This document shows positions 13,350 through 22,874 of a DNA stretch of 64,000 nt, piece after piece. The number at the start of each line of letters is the position of its first letter. Within the stretch, counting starts at the first letter, position 1. Below the pieces are notes generated by a model. The model searched no databases, was not told the DNA's origin, and saw only the letters and a list, made by a program, of their open reading frames with translations. This DNA comes from a virus: positions 39,500-103,499 of IMG/VR virus record IMGVR_UViG_3300024518_000876. One strand, written 5' to 3'. The position numbers and the translations under genes were made by a program.

Positions 13350-15752
13350 ATGGGAAGAATTAATAATTCAGGACAACCTCCACAAAGGTTGGCATATAAA
13401 AGTAAGACTAAAAAGTGGCGTAAAGATAACGTAGAATTTGCAGATAAACATAGTTTTTATCATAGTGAAAGTGTACGCCAAACTTTAAAAAATAAAATAG
13501 TTAACCTCAATTTATACAATGGAATTGTGGATGTGCAAGATATGACACATGTAGTTAACCCACATAGTATAGAAGCTGACTTTGTACCAGATAATATACC
13601 TCATCATCCAATAGCTGTACCTAAAATAGATTTACTAGTAGGAGAACAAGCTAAAAGAAGGTTTGATTGGTCTGTTATAGTAACTAATTCAGATGCTATT
13701 AGTAAAAAAGAAGAAGATAAAAAGAAAATGCTTCAAGGTAAAATTACTGAATTTTTACAAAGTAATTATGAAAATGAAGAACTAGAAGCCAAAATGAAAG
13801 GTTTGCAAAAATACATGAAGTATGAATGGCAAGACTTACGTGAAAGAATGGCTAACCAAATTTTAAAGCATTATTGGGCAGAGCAGAACTTTTCTAAGAT
13901 GTTTACTAATGGGTTTAAGAATGCTTTGATAATGGCAGAAGAAACTTACCAAGTAGGTGTAGAACACGGCGAACCTTTTGCTAAAATGCTAAACCCATTA
14001 AAAGTACATGCGGTAAGAAGCGGAAATTCAGATAAAATAGAAGATTCTAATATTATAATAGTAGAAGACCACTGGAGTACAGGAAAAATCATAGATGTGT
14101 ACCACGATGAGTTAAAACCATCAGATGTAGATAAAATAATGGAATATACTACTACTTCCGGTAGTGGAAGTTACGACGATGATGATAGTAACCATACTTT
14201 GTTAAGAGATGGAGCAGATGAGTTAATAGGTTCTTATTTAAATATAGCAGAGCTAAATGGACATTACTTTTCATCTGATTACACAGATACAGATGGTAAT
14301 ATGAGAGTATTACAAGTATTTTGGAAAAGTCTTAAAAAAATTAAAAAAGTAAAGTATTATGATGAAAGTGGAGAAGTACAATATAAAATACGTTCTGAAG
14401 AATATATAGAAGATAAAGATTTAGGAGAAGAGTCTACTTCTTTATGGGTTAATGAATGGTGGGAAGGTACTATGATTGGAAAAGATATTTTCTTAAATAT
14501 GAAACCTCGTAGTATTCAATACAATAAAATAAATAATCCTTCTTATTGTCATCCGGGCATAATTGGACAAATATATAACACTAATCAAGGTAGAGCTATA
14601 TCCTTAATGGATAGAATGAAAAACTATCAGTATTTATATGATGCAGTTTGGGACAGATTAAATAAAGCTATTGCTAGTAATCATGGTAAAATTCTTGAAT
14701 TAGATATAGCTAAAATACCAGAAAACTGGGAAATTGATAAATGGTTACACTTTGCAGTAGTAAATAAAATTGCAGTAATGGATTCTTTTAAAGAAGGTAA
14801 TCATGGGGCAGCTACTGGTAAACTTGCAGGATCTATGAATACTGTAGGGGGGAGAGCTATTGATTTAGATACTGGTAATTACATACAACAGCACCAACAG
14901 CTTTTGGAGTTTATTAAAAATGAAATGGGTGAAATAGCTGGAGTATCTGCACAAAGACAAGGACAAATCTCAAATAGAGAAACTGTAGGAGGTGTAGAAA
15001 GATCAGTTAATCAGTCATCTCATATTACAGAGTATTGGTTTTTACAACATGAGTCTGTTAAGGTAAGAGTACTATCTGCTTTTTTAGAAACAGCTAAGTT
15101 TGCTTTAAAAGGAAAAAACAAAAAAGCACAGTACATATTAGATGACCAATCTATCGCTATGTTAGAGATGGATGGAAATCAATTTGCTGAGTGTGATTAT
15201 GGTTTAGTTGTGACTAATAGTACTAAGACAATGGAGTTAGAACAGATGTTAAAACAATCTGCACAAGCATTTATGCAAAATGGAGGTTCTATGTCTGTAC
15301 TAATGGATATTATGTTTGCACCATCATTAATGGATATGCGTCGCAAGTTAGAAACTGCAGAAGAAGAAGCACATCAAAGATCTCAAGAAGCTCAACAAGC
15401 ACAAGCTAAACAAGCTGAAGCTCAGATGCAAGCTCAAATGCAAGCAGAACAAGCTAAGATGCAGTTGGAACAAGCTAAGTTACAATTAGATGAAGCTAAT
15501 AACATTAGAGACAATGAGACTAGGATTAGAATGAAAGAAATGGATGTTATGAATAGTGGAGAAGAAGTAGAAGCAACTGAAGCACCATTAGATAGAGAGA
15601 AGTTTGAGAATGATAAAAACAATTTTAATCAAGAGTTAGAGCTAAAGAAAGAAAAACAAAGAGACGATAGAAAAAAACAACAAGATGATGTAAAGTTAAA
15701 AGAAAAAGCATTAACTGTGCAAAAACAAAGTAAACAAAATAGCAATAGCTAA
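13350..15752 (+). CDS. portal protein
   Basis: An 800-residue protein immediately after terL, with the size and position of crAss-like portals. It forms the dodecameric ring at the capsid vertex through which DNA passes. Early parts are basic and aromatic (residues 1-60), the centre is the mixed alpha/beta portal core, and the region at about 670-720 is a Gln/Ala-rich coiled coil likely to be the barrel or crown helix. The last 60 residues are highly charged. The ATG at 13350 (MGRINNSGQPPQR) is chosen because the in-frame ATG at 13293 would start within the stem-loop. Family assignment rests on position and architecture. Confidence 0.85.
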   Translation: MGRINNSGQPPQRLAYKSKTKKWRKDNVEFADKHSFYHSESVRQTLKNKIVNLNLYNGIVDVQDMTHVVNPHSIEADFVPDNIPHHPIAVPKIDLLVGEQAKRRFDWSVIVTNSDAISKKEEDKKKMLQGKITEFLQSNYENEELEAKMKGLQKYMKYEWQDLRERMANQILKHYWAEQNFSKMFTNGFKNALIMAEETYQVGVEHGEPFAKMLNPLKVHAVRSGNSDKIEDSNIIIVEDHWSTGKIIDVYHDELKPSDVDKIMEYTTTSGSGSYDDDDSNHTLLRDGADELIGSYLNIAELNGHYFSSDYTDTDGNMRVLQVFWKSLKKIKKVKYYDESGEVQYKIRSEEYIEDKDLGEESTSLWVNEWWEGTMIGKDIFLNMKPRSIQYNKINNPSYCHPGIIGQIYNTNQGRAISLMDRMKNYQYLYDAVWDRLNKAIASNHGKILELDIAKIPENWEIDKWLHFAVVNKIAVMDSFKEGNHGAATGKLAGSMNTVGGRAIDLDTGNYIQQHQQLLEFIKNEMGEIAGVSAQRQGQISNRETVGGVERSVNQSSHITEYWFLQHESVKVRVLSAFLETAKFALKGKNKKAQYILDDQSIAMLEMDGNQFAECDYGLVVTNSTKTMELEQMLKQSAQAFMQNGGSMSVLMDIMFAPSLMDMRRKLETAEEEAHQRSQEAQQAQAKQAEAQMQAQMQAEQAKMQLEQAKLQLDEANNIRDNETRIRMKEMDVMNSGEEVEATEAPLDREKFENDKNNFNQELELKKEKQRDDRKKQQDDVKLKEKALTVQKQSKQNSNS

Positions 15753-15785
15753 TAGAAGTATAACTGCAGTTAATATAAAATATCA

Positions 15786-15816
15786 TTGACTTTAAGGATA
15801 AAAAAGTATATATTTG
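15786..15816 (+). promoter_or_regulatory. Bacteroidota-type promoter for scaffold and capsid genes
   Basis: TTG (15786-15788), 20 bp, TATATTTG (15809-15816), 20 nt before the ATG at 15837. It gives the two capsid-building genes their own transcript, ended by the terminator at 18492-18522. Confidence 0.75.
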
Positions 15817-15836
15817 CTAATATTAAATAAAAAATA

Positions 15837-16943
15837 ATGGGAGAAGAAGAAAATTTAGGCATGGACCTCTTTGGTTCAGGCGAAAATCTAGAATTAAATC
15901 TAGGGAGTACACCTGAAGACTTCACAGGAAGTTTTGAGATAGGTGACGAAAATGAAAATGATAATTCTGGTGAGGATGCAGCTAATGCTGCTCCAGAGAA
16001 CGTAGCTGGAGAAGAAGACTCAAATGGAGATAATGGTCCTGACGCAGATAATGACGCAGACAATACTACTTCTCCCAGCATGTATTCTTCCTTTGCTAAC
16101 TTACTGCATGAGGAAGGACTGTTATCTGATTTGGAGTCTAATACAGAAATAAAAAGTGTAGATGATTTAAAAGCTTTAGTTGAAGCAGAAATTTCTAAAA
16201 AAGTAGAAGAAAGATATAGTCCAGAAGAATTGGAAGATATAAAAGCCTTAAGAAATGGAGTAACTAGAGAACAATTAGCAGAGCACCACAAAGTGCAAAA
16301 TCAATTAGATTCTATAGGACAAGAGCATATAGAGAACAATGGTGAATTAAGAAAACAACTAATTTATCAAAACTATATTAATCAAGGTCTTTCTGAAGAT
16401 AAAGCAGCTAGTCTAGTAAACAGAAGTGTAGATTCTAAGTATGACACAGAAGATGCAATTGATGCGTTAAATAGTTTAAAACAACATCAATCTTATAAAT
16501 TACAAGCACAACAAGAACAATTAAAAATTGATGCAGCTAATGCGCAAGCCGCGTATGAGGCAGAGCAAACAAAGTTAAAAGATTCTATCTATGCAAAAGA
16601 GGAAGTAATAAAGGGACAACCTTTTACTAAAGTACTTAAAGATAGAGTTTATAACAGCATGACAAATGTTATAGGAAATTCTCCAGAAGGAAATCCTGAA
16701 AATGCCCTGATGAAAGATCGCAGGGAAAACCCTATAGAGTTTGATTCCAAACTTTACTACCTATATGAATTAACAAAAGGATTTAAAGACTTTAGTGTCT
16801 TAAATAAAAAAGCAACAAGTTCTGCAGCAAATGAACTGGAACAAGCTTTAAGGTCTAGTAATTTTATAGAAGAAAGTGGAATGCCTAACTATCTACAAGA
16901 TAATGATAGTTATGACGGTATAGGAGATGAATTTGTATTTTAA
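15837..16943 (+). CDS. capsid scaffolding protein (probable)
   Basis: A 368-residue protein directly before the major capsid gene. The first 85 residues are very acidic and Asn/Gly/Asp-rich, probably disordered; the middle and end (about 90-300) are charged helical and coiled-coil sequence. This composition and the portal-scaffold-capsid order fit a scaffold that guides procapsid assembly and is then removed. No protease domain is visible in it. Shares the promoter at 15786-15816. Confidence 0.75.
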   Translation: MGEEENLGMDLFGSGENLELNLGSTPEDFTGSFEIGDENENDNSGEDAANAAPENVAGEEDSNGDNGPDADNDADNTTSPSMYSSFANLLHEEGLLSDLESNTEIKSVDDLKALVEAEISKKVEERYSPEELEDIKALRNGVTREQLAEHHKVQNQLDSIGQEHIENNGELRKQLIYQNYINQGLSEDKAASLVNRSVDSKYDTEDAIDALNSLKQHQSYKLQAQQEQLKIDAANAQAAYEAEQTKLKDSIYAKEEVIKGQPFTKVLKDRVYNSMTNVIGNSPEGNPENALMKDRRENPIEFDSKLYYLYELTKGFKDFSVLNKKATSSAANELEQALRSSNFIEESGMPNYLQDNDSYDGIGDEFVF

Positions 16944-16973
16944 TAAGTATATAATAAATAAGTAAAATAAATT

Positions 16974-18476
16974 ATGAGTGTAGGAAAATTTGTAATGACT
17001 AAGGGAAAAGCCTGGTCAGGATTAACATTAAAGAACCATATTGGTGCTATTTTTGGAAGTAGACCACAATTGGTTTCTAAACTGACAACTGTTCTATTGC
17101 AACAGTCAGGTATGAAGAACTTAGATACAATGTTATCTATGTTCCCAGAAAAAACATTAGAAACATCTGATGATTTTGTATGGAAGTTGGTAGGAAGTGA
17201 CGAAAGAAACATTCCATTAGTAGAAGCACGTTATAACGGTGCAGTAGTTGTAGAGGCTGATTCTAATATTGGACAAGGTCGTAGTAACTTTGAATTAGTA
17301 TTTGGTGAAAAATGGTTTACTGATGTGCATATTATTGCAGGTAACAGACCAGATGTGTACCAAGTACGTATATTAGATGAACCACGTGAAGAGGGTGGTA
17401 ACTACGTTTACACTTGTGAAGTGTGGGGTGGTCAAGAGTCATTAGCAGGTATCCCTGGAGATGAACTTGTAAGAGGCGTAAGATTCTCTATTGAATCTGC
17501 TTACGTTGAAGATGAACTTTCTACAAGAGGTGCAGGAATACAATTTACTTCTCCTTACTTAATGAGAAATAGTATGTCTACATTAAGAGTAGAGCATAAA
17601 GTATCTGGAGCTATGATTGACTGTAAAATTGAACCAGTTTATCATACAGGAATTGAAACTAGAGACCCTAACTCAGGTAAGGTGCATAGATCAATGACAT
17701 GGATGCAAGAAGTTTACTGGCAGTTTGAAAAGTCATTATCTAGATTAAAGTCTCGTACTTGTATGTTTGGTAAGACTAACCGTGATGAAAATGGTAGATT
17801 CTTAAACAAAGGTAAATCAAATATTGAAATCAAAGCAGGTTCTGGAATTAGAGAGCAAATGGAAGTGTCTAACACTGTACATTATAATACATTCTCTATT
17901 AGATTACTAGAAGATATGCTTTATGAGCTATCTGAAGGAAAATTAGATTTCTCTGAACGTAAGTTTGTATTATACACAGGTGAAAGAGGAGCTGCTCAGT
18001 TCCATAGAGCTGTTACAGCTGAAGCATCTGGATGGTCTAACTTAACTAATACTAACCCATCTACTTATCAGAAAACTACTTCTAAATTGCATACAAATGC
18101 ATTTAAAGCTGGATTCCAGTTTACTGAATGGTTAGCACCTAACAACGTACATATTGTACTTAATGTTGACCCAGCATACGATGATAAAGTAAGAAATAAA
18201 ATTATTCATCCAGATGGAGGTGTAGCAGAGTCATACAGATATGACATTTTCTACATGGGATCTATGGAAGAGCCAAACATTCAAAAAGTTAAGGTTCGTG
18301 GAAATGATGAACTAAGAGGATACCAAGCAGGTATTAGAGATCCTTTTACAGGACGTAAAGGTGGTAGAATGGAAAGAATGGAAGATTCTGCAACTATTAC
18401 TGCAATGATAGAAATCGGAGCATTAGTTAAAGATCCTTCTAGAACTGCGACATTAAAACCGTCTATCTTAGGATAA
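16974..18476 (+). CDS. major capsid protein
   Basis: A 500-residue protein in the expected place for the HK97-fold major capsid protein of crAss-like phages and of the typical length (about 490-500). It has few Cys, many Gly/Asn turns, and regularly spaced beta-prone segments. The N-terminus (about residues 1-60) is basic/hydrophobic and the E-loop-like region follows. Codon use is more even and regular than in neighbouring genes, as expected for a highly expressed protein, and an efficient terminator follows 15 bp after the stop. Identification rests on order, length and expression signals. Confidence 0.9.
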   Translation: MSVGKFVMTKGKAWSGLTLKNHIGAIFGSRPQLVSKLTTVLLQQSGMKNLDTMLSMFPEKTLETSDDFVWKLVGSDERNIPLVEARYNGAVVVEADSNIGQGRSNFELVFGEKWFTDVHIIAGNRPDVYQVRILDEPREEGGNYVYTCEVWGGQESLAGIPGDELVRGVRFSIESAYVEDELSTRGAGIQFTSPYLMRNSMSTLRVEHKVSGAMIDCKIEPVYHTGIETRDPNSGKVHRSMTWMQEVYWQFEKSLSRLKSRTCMFGKTNRDENGRFLNKGKSNIEIKAGSGIREQMEVSNTVHYNTFSIRLLEDMLYELSEGKLDFSERKFVLYTGERGAAQFHRAVTAEASGWSNLTNTNPSTYQKTTSKLHTNAFKAGFQFTEWLAPNNVHIVLNVDPAYDDKVRNKIIHPDGGVAESYRYDIFYMGSMEEPNIQKVKVRGNDELRGYQAGIRDPFTGRKGGRMERMEDSATITAMIEIGALVKDPSRTATLKPSILG

Positions 18477-18491
18477 TATTTAAAGGGCTTT

Positions 18492-18522
18492 AAGAGGTGA
18501 GCCGCAATCACCTCTTATTTTT
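18492..18522 (+). terminator. intrinsic terminator after the capsid gene
   Basis: A perfect 9-bp stem (AAGAGGTGA / TCACCTCTT) with a 7-nt loop is followed by ATTTTTATT. It ends the scaffold-capsid transcript and would reduce expression of the genes beyond. Confidence 0.88.
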
Positions 18523-18545
18523 ATTAAGGAAGAAAAAAAATTAAA

Positions 18546-19406
18546 ATGGGAGAAACAAAAGAAGTAGGTACATTTAAGTTACCTAAAAGAAGAGTAGTAG
18601 TAAAATACATTAAGAGAAAAAGAGGAATGGCAGCAGGTGAACACATCACTGAAGACCACGTAATATCCGGAGGGATGCTTACTAACTCTACTAGAAAGTT
18701 TCAAGCGCCTTTGCTTAGAAACGGATCAATTGCCAATGTTTTAACAGATGAAGAAAAGAAATTTTTAGAACAAGTAACAAGTTTAAACTTATCTACGTAT
18801 GGTTCATTCTGGAAAGAGCAATTTGTAACTCTTAGAAAAGAAGACAATTCATTTGACTTATCAAATCCAATAGATTACATTTCTGTAAAAATTTTAGAAA
18901 GCTGTAAAGCATTAATAGCTCCTAATTGGGACGCTAGAAATAAAAAATTAACTTATCAATTTGTCATCACTGAACCAGGTGCTGAAATGAGAGAAGTTAA
19001 GAAAAAATATGATGCTAAAAAAGAAGCATTTAAAATGTACGGTAAGATTGAAGAAGACAAAGCGCAATTACTAGGTATTTTAAAAATACTTGAAAAGAAA
19101 CCTATCTCAGCTAATTCTGACTTAGAGTGGGTACAAGGTAAAGTAGAAGGTATTATTGATGATACCCCTAAAAGATTTGTAGAGTTAATTAAGAACCCTG
19201 CGTATCATACTATGTTATTATTAAACAAAGGATTAGATGCAGGTGTAATACAAAGACAAGGAAATAAATACGCAACTACTGATGGATTAGATTTAGCAGA
19301 TGTAGGAGAAATTGCAACTTTTGATGTAGCAATTAGGTATTTAGATGACCCTAAAAATCAAGAAGTCAGAACATTAATAGAAGCAAAGATTAATAACGCA
19401 GACTAA
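18546..19406 (+). CDS. conserved structural protein next to the capsid gene (286 aa)
   Basis: A 286-residue protein with a very basic N-terminus (residues 9-27) and a mixed helical body; a Lys/Glu-rich helix spans about 140-175. In crAss-like phages the gene after the capsid gene usually encodes a virion or head-completion protein, which is the basis for the call. No catalytic motif was found. It is 3 nt from the next gene. Confidence 0.6.
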   Translation: MGETKEVGTFKLPKRRVVVKYIKRKRGMAAGEHITEDHVISGGMLTNSTRKFQAPLLRNGSIANVLTDEEKKFLEQVTSLNLSTYGSFWKEQFVTLRKEDNSFDLSNPIDYISVKILESCKALIAPNWDARNKKLTYQFVITEPGAEMREVKKKYDAKKEAFKMYGKIEEDKAQLLGILKILEKKPISANSDLEWVQGKVEGIIDDTPKRFVELIKNPAYHTMLLLNKGLDAGVIQRQGNKYATTDGLDLADVGEIATFDVAIRYLDDPKNQEVRTLIEAKINNAD

Positions 19407-19408
19407 TT

Positions 19409-20155
19409 ATGAATATAGTAGAATTTAGTAACGAATTTGATATTCTCTATGATAATATAGCCACAAAAGGTGCTCCTGGTATAGACCAATATGAAAAATC
19501 TGTATATCTTACAACTGCTCAATTAGAGATAGTTAAAAACTATTACGACCCAAGAAGTAATAGGAAACAAGTAGGATTTGAAAGATCAGAAAAAAGAAGA
19601 GTAGACCTTAAGGAATTAATTAGAAATTACAAATCAACTGTAACTATAGATTCTACAGACAATATATCACCAGATTCACAATTCTTCAGAATCCCAAGTG
19701 ATACGTTCTTAATCATTCAAGAACAAGCAAGCCTCATCTCTGAGGATGAATGCCTAAATGGTAAGGTCGTAAGAGTAGACCCCCAAACCTACGATGAATA
19801 TAATATACAAAAAGATAATCCTTTCAGACAGCCAGATGCTAATTTTATCTGGCGGTTGGATTATTATAGTCAATTAGGAGGCACTAAAAATGTAGAACTT
19901 ATATCTCCATACAATATTCAAACATACCAAATTAGATATATTAGATTTCCAGAACCTATTATCCTCACTGACTTAAATGACGGAGAGTTTATAGGAATGG
20001 ATTTATCTATAGACGGTAAGGTTACATCCCAAACTTGCAAATTAAACGTAGAAATACATAGAGAAGTATTAAATAGAGCTGTAGAGCTAGCAGTTAGGGA
20101 TTATAGAGAGAATAGTTTACAAAGTAAAATTCAAACCAATAATAGAAACGAGTAA
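19409..20155 (+). CDS. head-completion or connector-type protein (248 aa)
   Basis: A 248-residue protein. The N-terminal 45 residues are helical, with an ATKGAPGIDQYEKS loop; then come a basic linker and a beta-rich domain (about 75-215), followed by a C-terminal helix. The layout (helical start, beta-sandwich, helical end) resembles head-tail connector or ring proteins of Bacteroidota phages, and the place after the capsid gene agrees. The function remains inferred. Confidence 0.55.
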   Translation: MNIVEFSNEFDILYDNIATKGAPGIDQYEKSVYLTTAQLEIVKNYYDPRSNRKQVGFERSEKRRVDLKELIRNYKSTVTIDSTDNISPDSQFFRIPSDTFLIIQEQASLISEDECLNGKVVRVDPQTYDEYNIQKDNPFRQPDANFIWRLDYYSQLGGTKNVELISPYNIQTYQIRYIRFPEPIILTDLNDGEFIGMDLSIDGKVTSQTCKLNVEIHREVLNRAVELAVRDYRENSLQSKIQTNNRNE

Positions 20156-20181
20156 TAATAAATAAATTAAAATAAATAAAC

Positions 20182-21201
20182 ATGAGTGTATTTGGACCGA
20201 ATCAGGTAGAAGAACTAATAATTGTAAATGGTAATGCAGCTGCAGAAGCAGATGTACCAAGTTTTATTGCTAACGCAGTTAGTGGTGATGCTCAATTACT
20301 AGGTAAAGATGGTGGAGCATTAGGATTAAACAAGCCTTTTTATGCTTTACAAAAGACAGCAGGTAATGCTGCAAGAGGATTAGATTATGAATTTTCAGAT
20401 GGAGTTAGCCCTAGGTTAATAGAAAGTGTACGAGCAGTTGCTTATTCTGAAGAAATAGGAAAAAAAGTATTAGTAAGAGGATTTGGAGGAAACGTAATTC
20501 AAAACGCAACTTATGAAGTATTCATTCGTATTTATAATGACGGTGGAGCACTATCTACAGAAAACTTTAGATTTATCTATGGTAATTTTGTTACTGATGT
20601 AAACTTTGTTGGAACAGCAGAAGATATAGTAGATGGAATTATTGATAGTATGAATAAGTCGTTACGATTAAGTTACACTGATTCAGGAGCTTTTTCAGTA
20701 ACTAAATCAGCTATTCCGTTAGGTATAGAAATTGAAGGATTAATTCAACCTACGGATCGTTCTAAAATTACAGGAAGACCAATTGAATTTGATGTACAAG
20801 TAACTGTAAAAGATAACTGTAACACTTTAAATTGTTCAACACCTGCAGTTTACAACTTCTTAGAAAAAGATATTCTTTCAGAAGTATTTCCAGGAACAGG
20901 AACAGGTAAAATTGTAGGAAACTTAGAATGGTTTACTAAAGGTTACAAATATGAGCCTTACAGAGAATCAGCTTATCCTGCAAACTTTAATACTCCGTAT
21001 TACGCAGATCTAAATGGTGAGTATAATATGATTCATATTACTTACTTTGATGAGCGTAAATATACAAATGTTGAAAGACAGTATAGAGTATTAACTATAG
21101 CAGTAGGAGACGATGCTGCATTTGCAAAAGTAAATGCTATTTTAGCAGATATTAGAATTGCATCTGGACTTACCACTGCAGAGTTACCAGATTTAGCATA
21201 A
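20182..21201 (+). CDS. probable abundant virion protein (339 aa)
   Basis: A 339-residue beta-rich protein with many Gly/Asn turns and a Cys pair at about residues 213-218 (CNTLNCS). It is followed by one of the strongest terminators in the window, as is the major capsid gene, which suggests high and separately tuned expression. An auxiliary capsid or head-decoration role is likely; a tube-forming role cannot be excluded. No known domain recognised. Confidence 0.6.
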   Translation: MSVFGPNQVEELIIVNGNAAAEADVPSFIANAVSGDAQLLGKDGGALGLNKPFYALQKTAGNAARGLDYEFSDGVSPRLIESVRAVAYSEEIGKKVLVRGFGGNVIQNATYEVFIRIYNDGGALSTENFRFIYGNFVTDVNFVGTAEDIVDGIIDSMNKSLRLSYTDSGAFSVTKSAIPLGIEIEGLIQPTDRSKITGRPIEFDVQVTVKDNCNTLNCSTPAVYNFLEKDILSEVFPGTGTGKIVGNLEWFTKGYKYEPYRESAYPANFNTPYYADLNGEYNMIHITYFDERKYTNVERQYRVLTIAVGDDAAFAKVNAILADIRIASGLTTAELPDLA

Positions 21202-21223
21202 TTATTAATTAACTTATAACACC

Positions 21224-21261
21224 AAAAAGGGTTGAGTCATTCTTGATTCTACCCTTTTTTT
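21224..21261 (+). terminator. intrinsic terminator
   Basis: Stem AAAAAGGGT / ACCCTTTTT, extended by an inner GAGTCA/TGATTC stem with one G:T pair, followed by a run of seven T. The A-run on the other side could also give partial leftward termination. Confidence 0.9.
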
Positions 21262-21273
21262 ATATACAATAAT

Positions 21274-21912
21274 ATGATATACGTAAATATATTTAATATT
21301 ACGCCAGATCAAAAAACCATTCAAGTATCAGTAGAAACTAAAGTTGGATTTAATATTACTTCTTTAAAGTTTTGGAACCAAGATACTTATAAAGATGAAA
21401 CTTTAGCAGTAGACTTAGAGTATAAACTTCAGCAAATAAATAATAAAGAAGTTTTTCTAATTGAAGCAGAGGAATTAGGAGGAATAGATATTTTTTCAGG
21501 TATTTACTTTTTAGAAATAGAAAGTGACACCCCTGCAGAAGAATGTGCAACATGTACAAATCCTACTATAGCTGTAACAGCTAATTTTACAAATATTCAA
21601 AATTGTATTTTAAATGATGTATTAAACTTATCAGTTTGTGACGGAGATATATTTACAGATACAAATTGTAATGGAAATAAAGGAGTAAGTATTATAAACA
21701 AAAGCCTATTGTTAGATGCACTATGCGCAGCATTAACAGCAGGATATTACGAAGAAGCTATAGATATATATGGCTCTTTACTTAAAATGTGCAAAATAGA
21801 TACTAATTGTCCAGAATGTAATACATGTGATACATGTGGAAACATAGGTGAAAATTCACCTTTAGCAGGATTAGGTTATGGAACATTAGGAAACACTTTA
21901 ATACTAGCATAA
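21274..21912 (+). CDS. cysteine-rich virion-associated protein (212 aa)
   Basis: A 212-residue protein: a beta-rich N-terminal half (residues 1-85), then a Cys-rich second half with clusters ECATC (about 91-95) and CPECNTCDTC (about 182-191). The middle contains a short helical segment (NKSLLLDALCAALTAGYYEEA). The repeated Cys pairs suggest metal binding or disulphide cross-linking of an extracellular particle. It opens the fibre/decoration gene series and overlaps the next gene by one base. Confidence 0.6.
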   Translation: MIYVNIFNITPDQKTIQVSVETKVGFNITSLKFWNQDTYKDETLAVDLEYKLQQINNKEVFLIEAEELGGIDIFSGIYFLEIESDTPAEECATCTNPTIAVTANFTNIQNCILNDVLNLSVCDGDIFTDTNCNGNKGVSIINKSLLLDALCAALTAGYYEEAIDIYGSLLKMCKIDTNCPECNTCDTCGNIGENSPLAGLGYGTLGNTLILA

Positions 21913-22571
21913 TGAGTTATAAAAATTCTATAAAAGTACTATTGGGTACTACATTAAAGCAATTAAAAACGGCTAGGCTAACTGGGAATCTCTGTATGAC
22001 AGAATTGTACTTATTAAATATAATTAATAAATTTATTTATGATTGTACGTCTTGTCCTATAGACTCTGAAATATTAAAGAAATTAAAAAAGTTAGCAAGA
22101 GATTTACAAAACAAAACTTCTTATATATGTAATATACGAAGTGCACCTGAAAATAATATTTTCAAATATAAAAATAAAAACATTAATAATTTTTTTGGAG
22201 AAATGGCTACATTTAATATAAACACAGACGCAGAACAAAATTTACCTCCTAGTGAAGTAGGAGATGGACAGCGAACTACCCCATACAATACAGCAATAGT
22301 ATTTACTAGAGCTGATTTTACTACTAACACTACTCCACCTTACGCAGATCCAGAAGGGGATGCAGCAGGTTTGTTAAAGATACTTGCGTTACCTTCTACA
22401 GGGGAACTTAGGTTAAATGGTGTATTAGTAGGCTTAAATCAAATTATAGGATTTGGAGACATTGACAATGGATTATTTACATTTGTACCTGCACCAAACT
22501 TGACTACTGCTCAAACCGGGCAATTCTCATTTGCTATTGCAGATACAGGGTCTAATATATTTACATCATAA
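21912..22571 (+). CDS. two-domain fibre or decoration protein with Ig-like C-terminus (219 aa)
   Basis: Residues 1-95 are basic and helical, with three Cys spaced through it. Residues 98-219 begin at a Met (MATFNINTD) and form a beta domain with the D-P-E-G-D and GELRLNGV blocks and FTFVPAPNLT typical of cadherin-like/Ig-like repeats used on phage fibres. The internal Met at 22204 could allow independent translation of the second domain. It is coupled by single-base overlaps to both neighbours. Confidence 0.6.
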   Translation: MSYKNSIKVLLGTTLKQLKTARLTGNLCMTELYLLNIINKFIYDCTSCPIDSEILKKLKKLARDLQNKTSYICNIRSAPENNIFKYKNKNINNFFGEMATFNINTDAEQNLPPSEVGDGQRTTPYNTAIVFTRADFTTNTTPPYADPEGDAAGLLKILALPSTGELRLNGVLVGLNQIIGFGDIDNGLFTFVPAPNLTTAQTGQFSFAIADTGSNIFTS

Positions 22572-22873
22572 TGGCAAATTTTGACTTAACTATAGACGGT
22601 CCTACTTTACCTTCTGCACAAGAAGATTTTTATAGCATTCCTCCTAATACTACAATCATATTTAATGTTTTAACAAATGATTTTTTAGGGCAGCAACCTA
22701 CTTCTTTAAGTTTAGATGTACTACCTGCAGAAGGAACAGCTACTGTAATAAACGGAGACTCTATAGAATATGTGTGTAATCCAGGTTATACGGGTGGAGA
22801 TAGTCTTTATTATAAAATAACTGATACGAACTTAGACTTTTCTGTAGCAAAAGTCAATATAACAATAGGATAA
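22571..22873 (+). CDS. single Ig/cadherin-like domain protein (100 aa)
   Basis: A 100-residue protein that is essentially one Big_9/cadherin-like domain: AQEDFYSIPPNTTIIFNVL, then N-D-F-L (the 'LaND' motif position), EYVCNPGYTGGDSLYYKITD ('Y-P-pGftG-DsftY-vtD'), and a final strand AKVNITIG. Such domains bind carbohydrate or stiffen surface fibres. It is likely displayed on the virion. Confidence 0.75.
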   Translation: MANFDLTIDGPTLPSAQEDFYSIPPNTTIIFNVLTNDFLGQQPTSLSLDVLPAEGTATVINGDSIEYVCNPGYTGGDSLYYKITDTNLDFSVAKVNITIG

Positions 22874-22874
22874 T

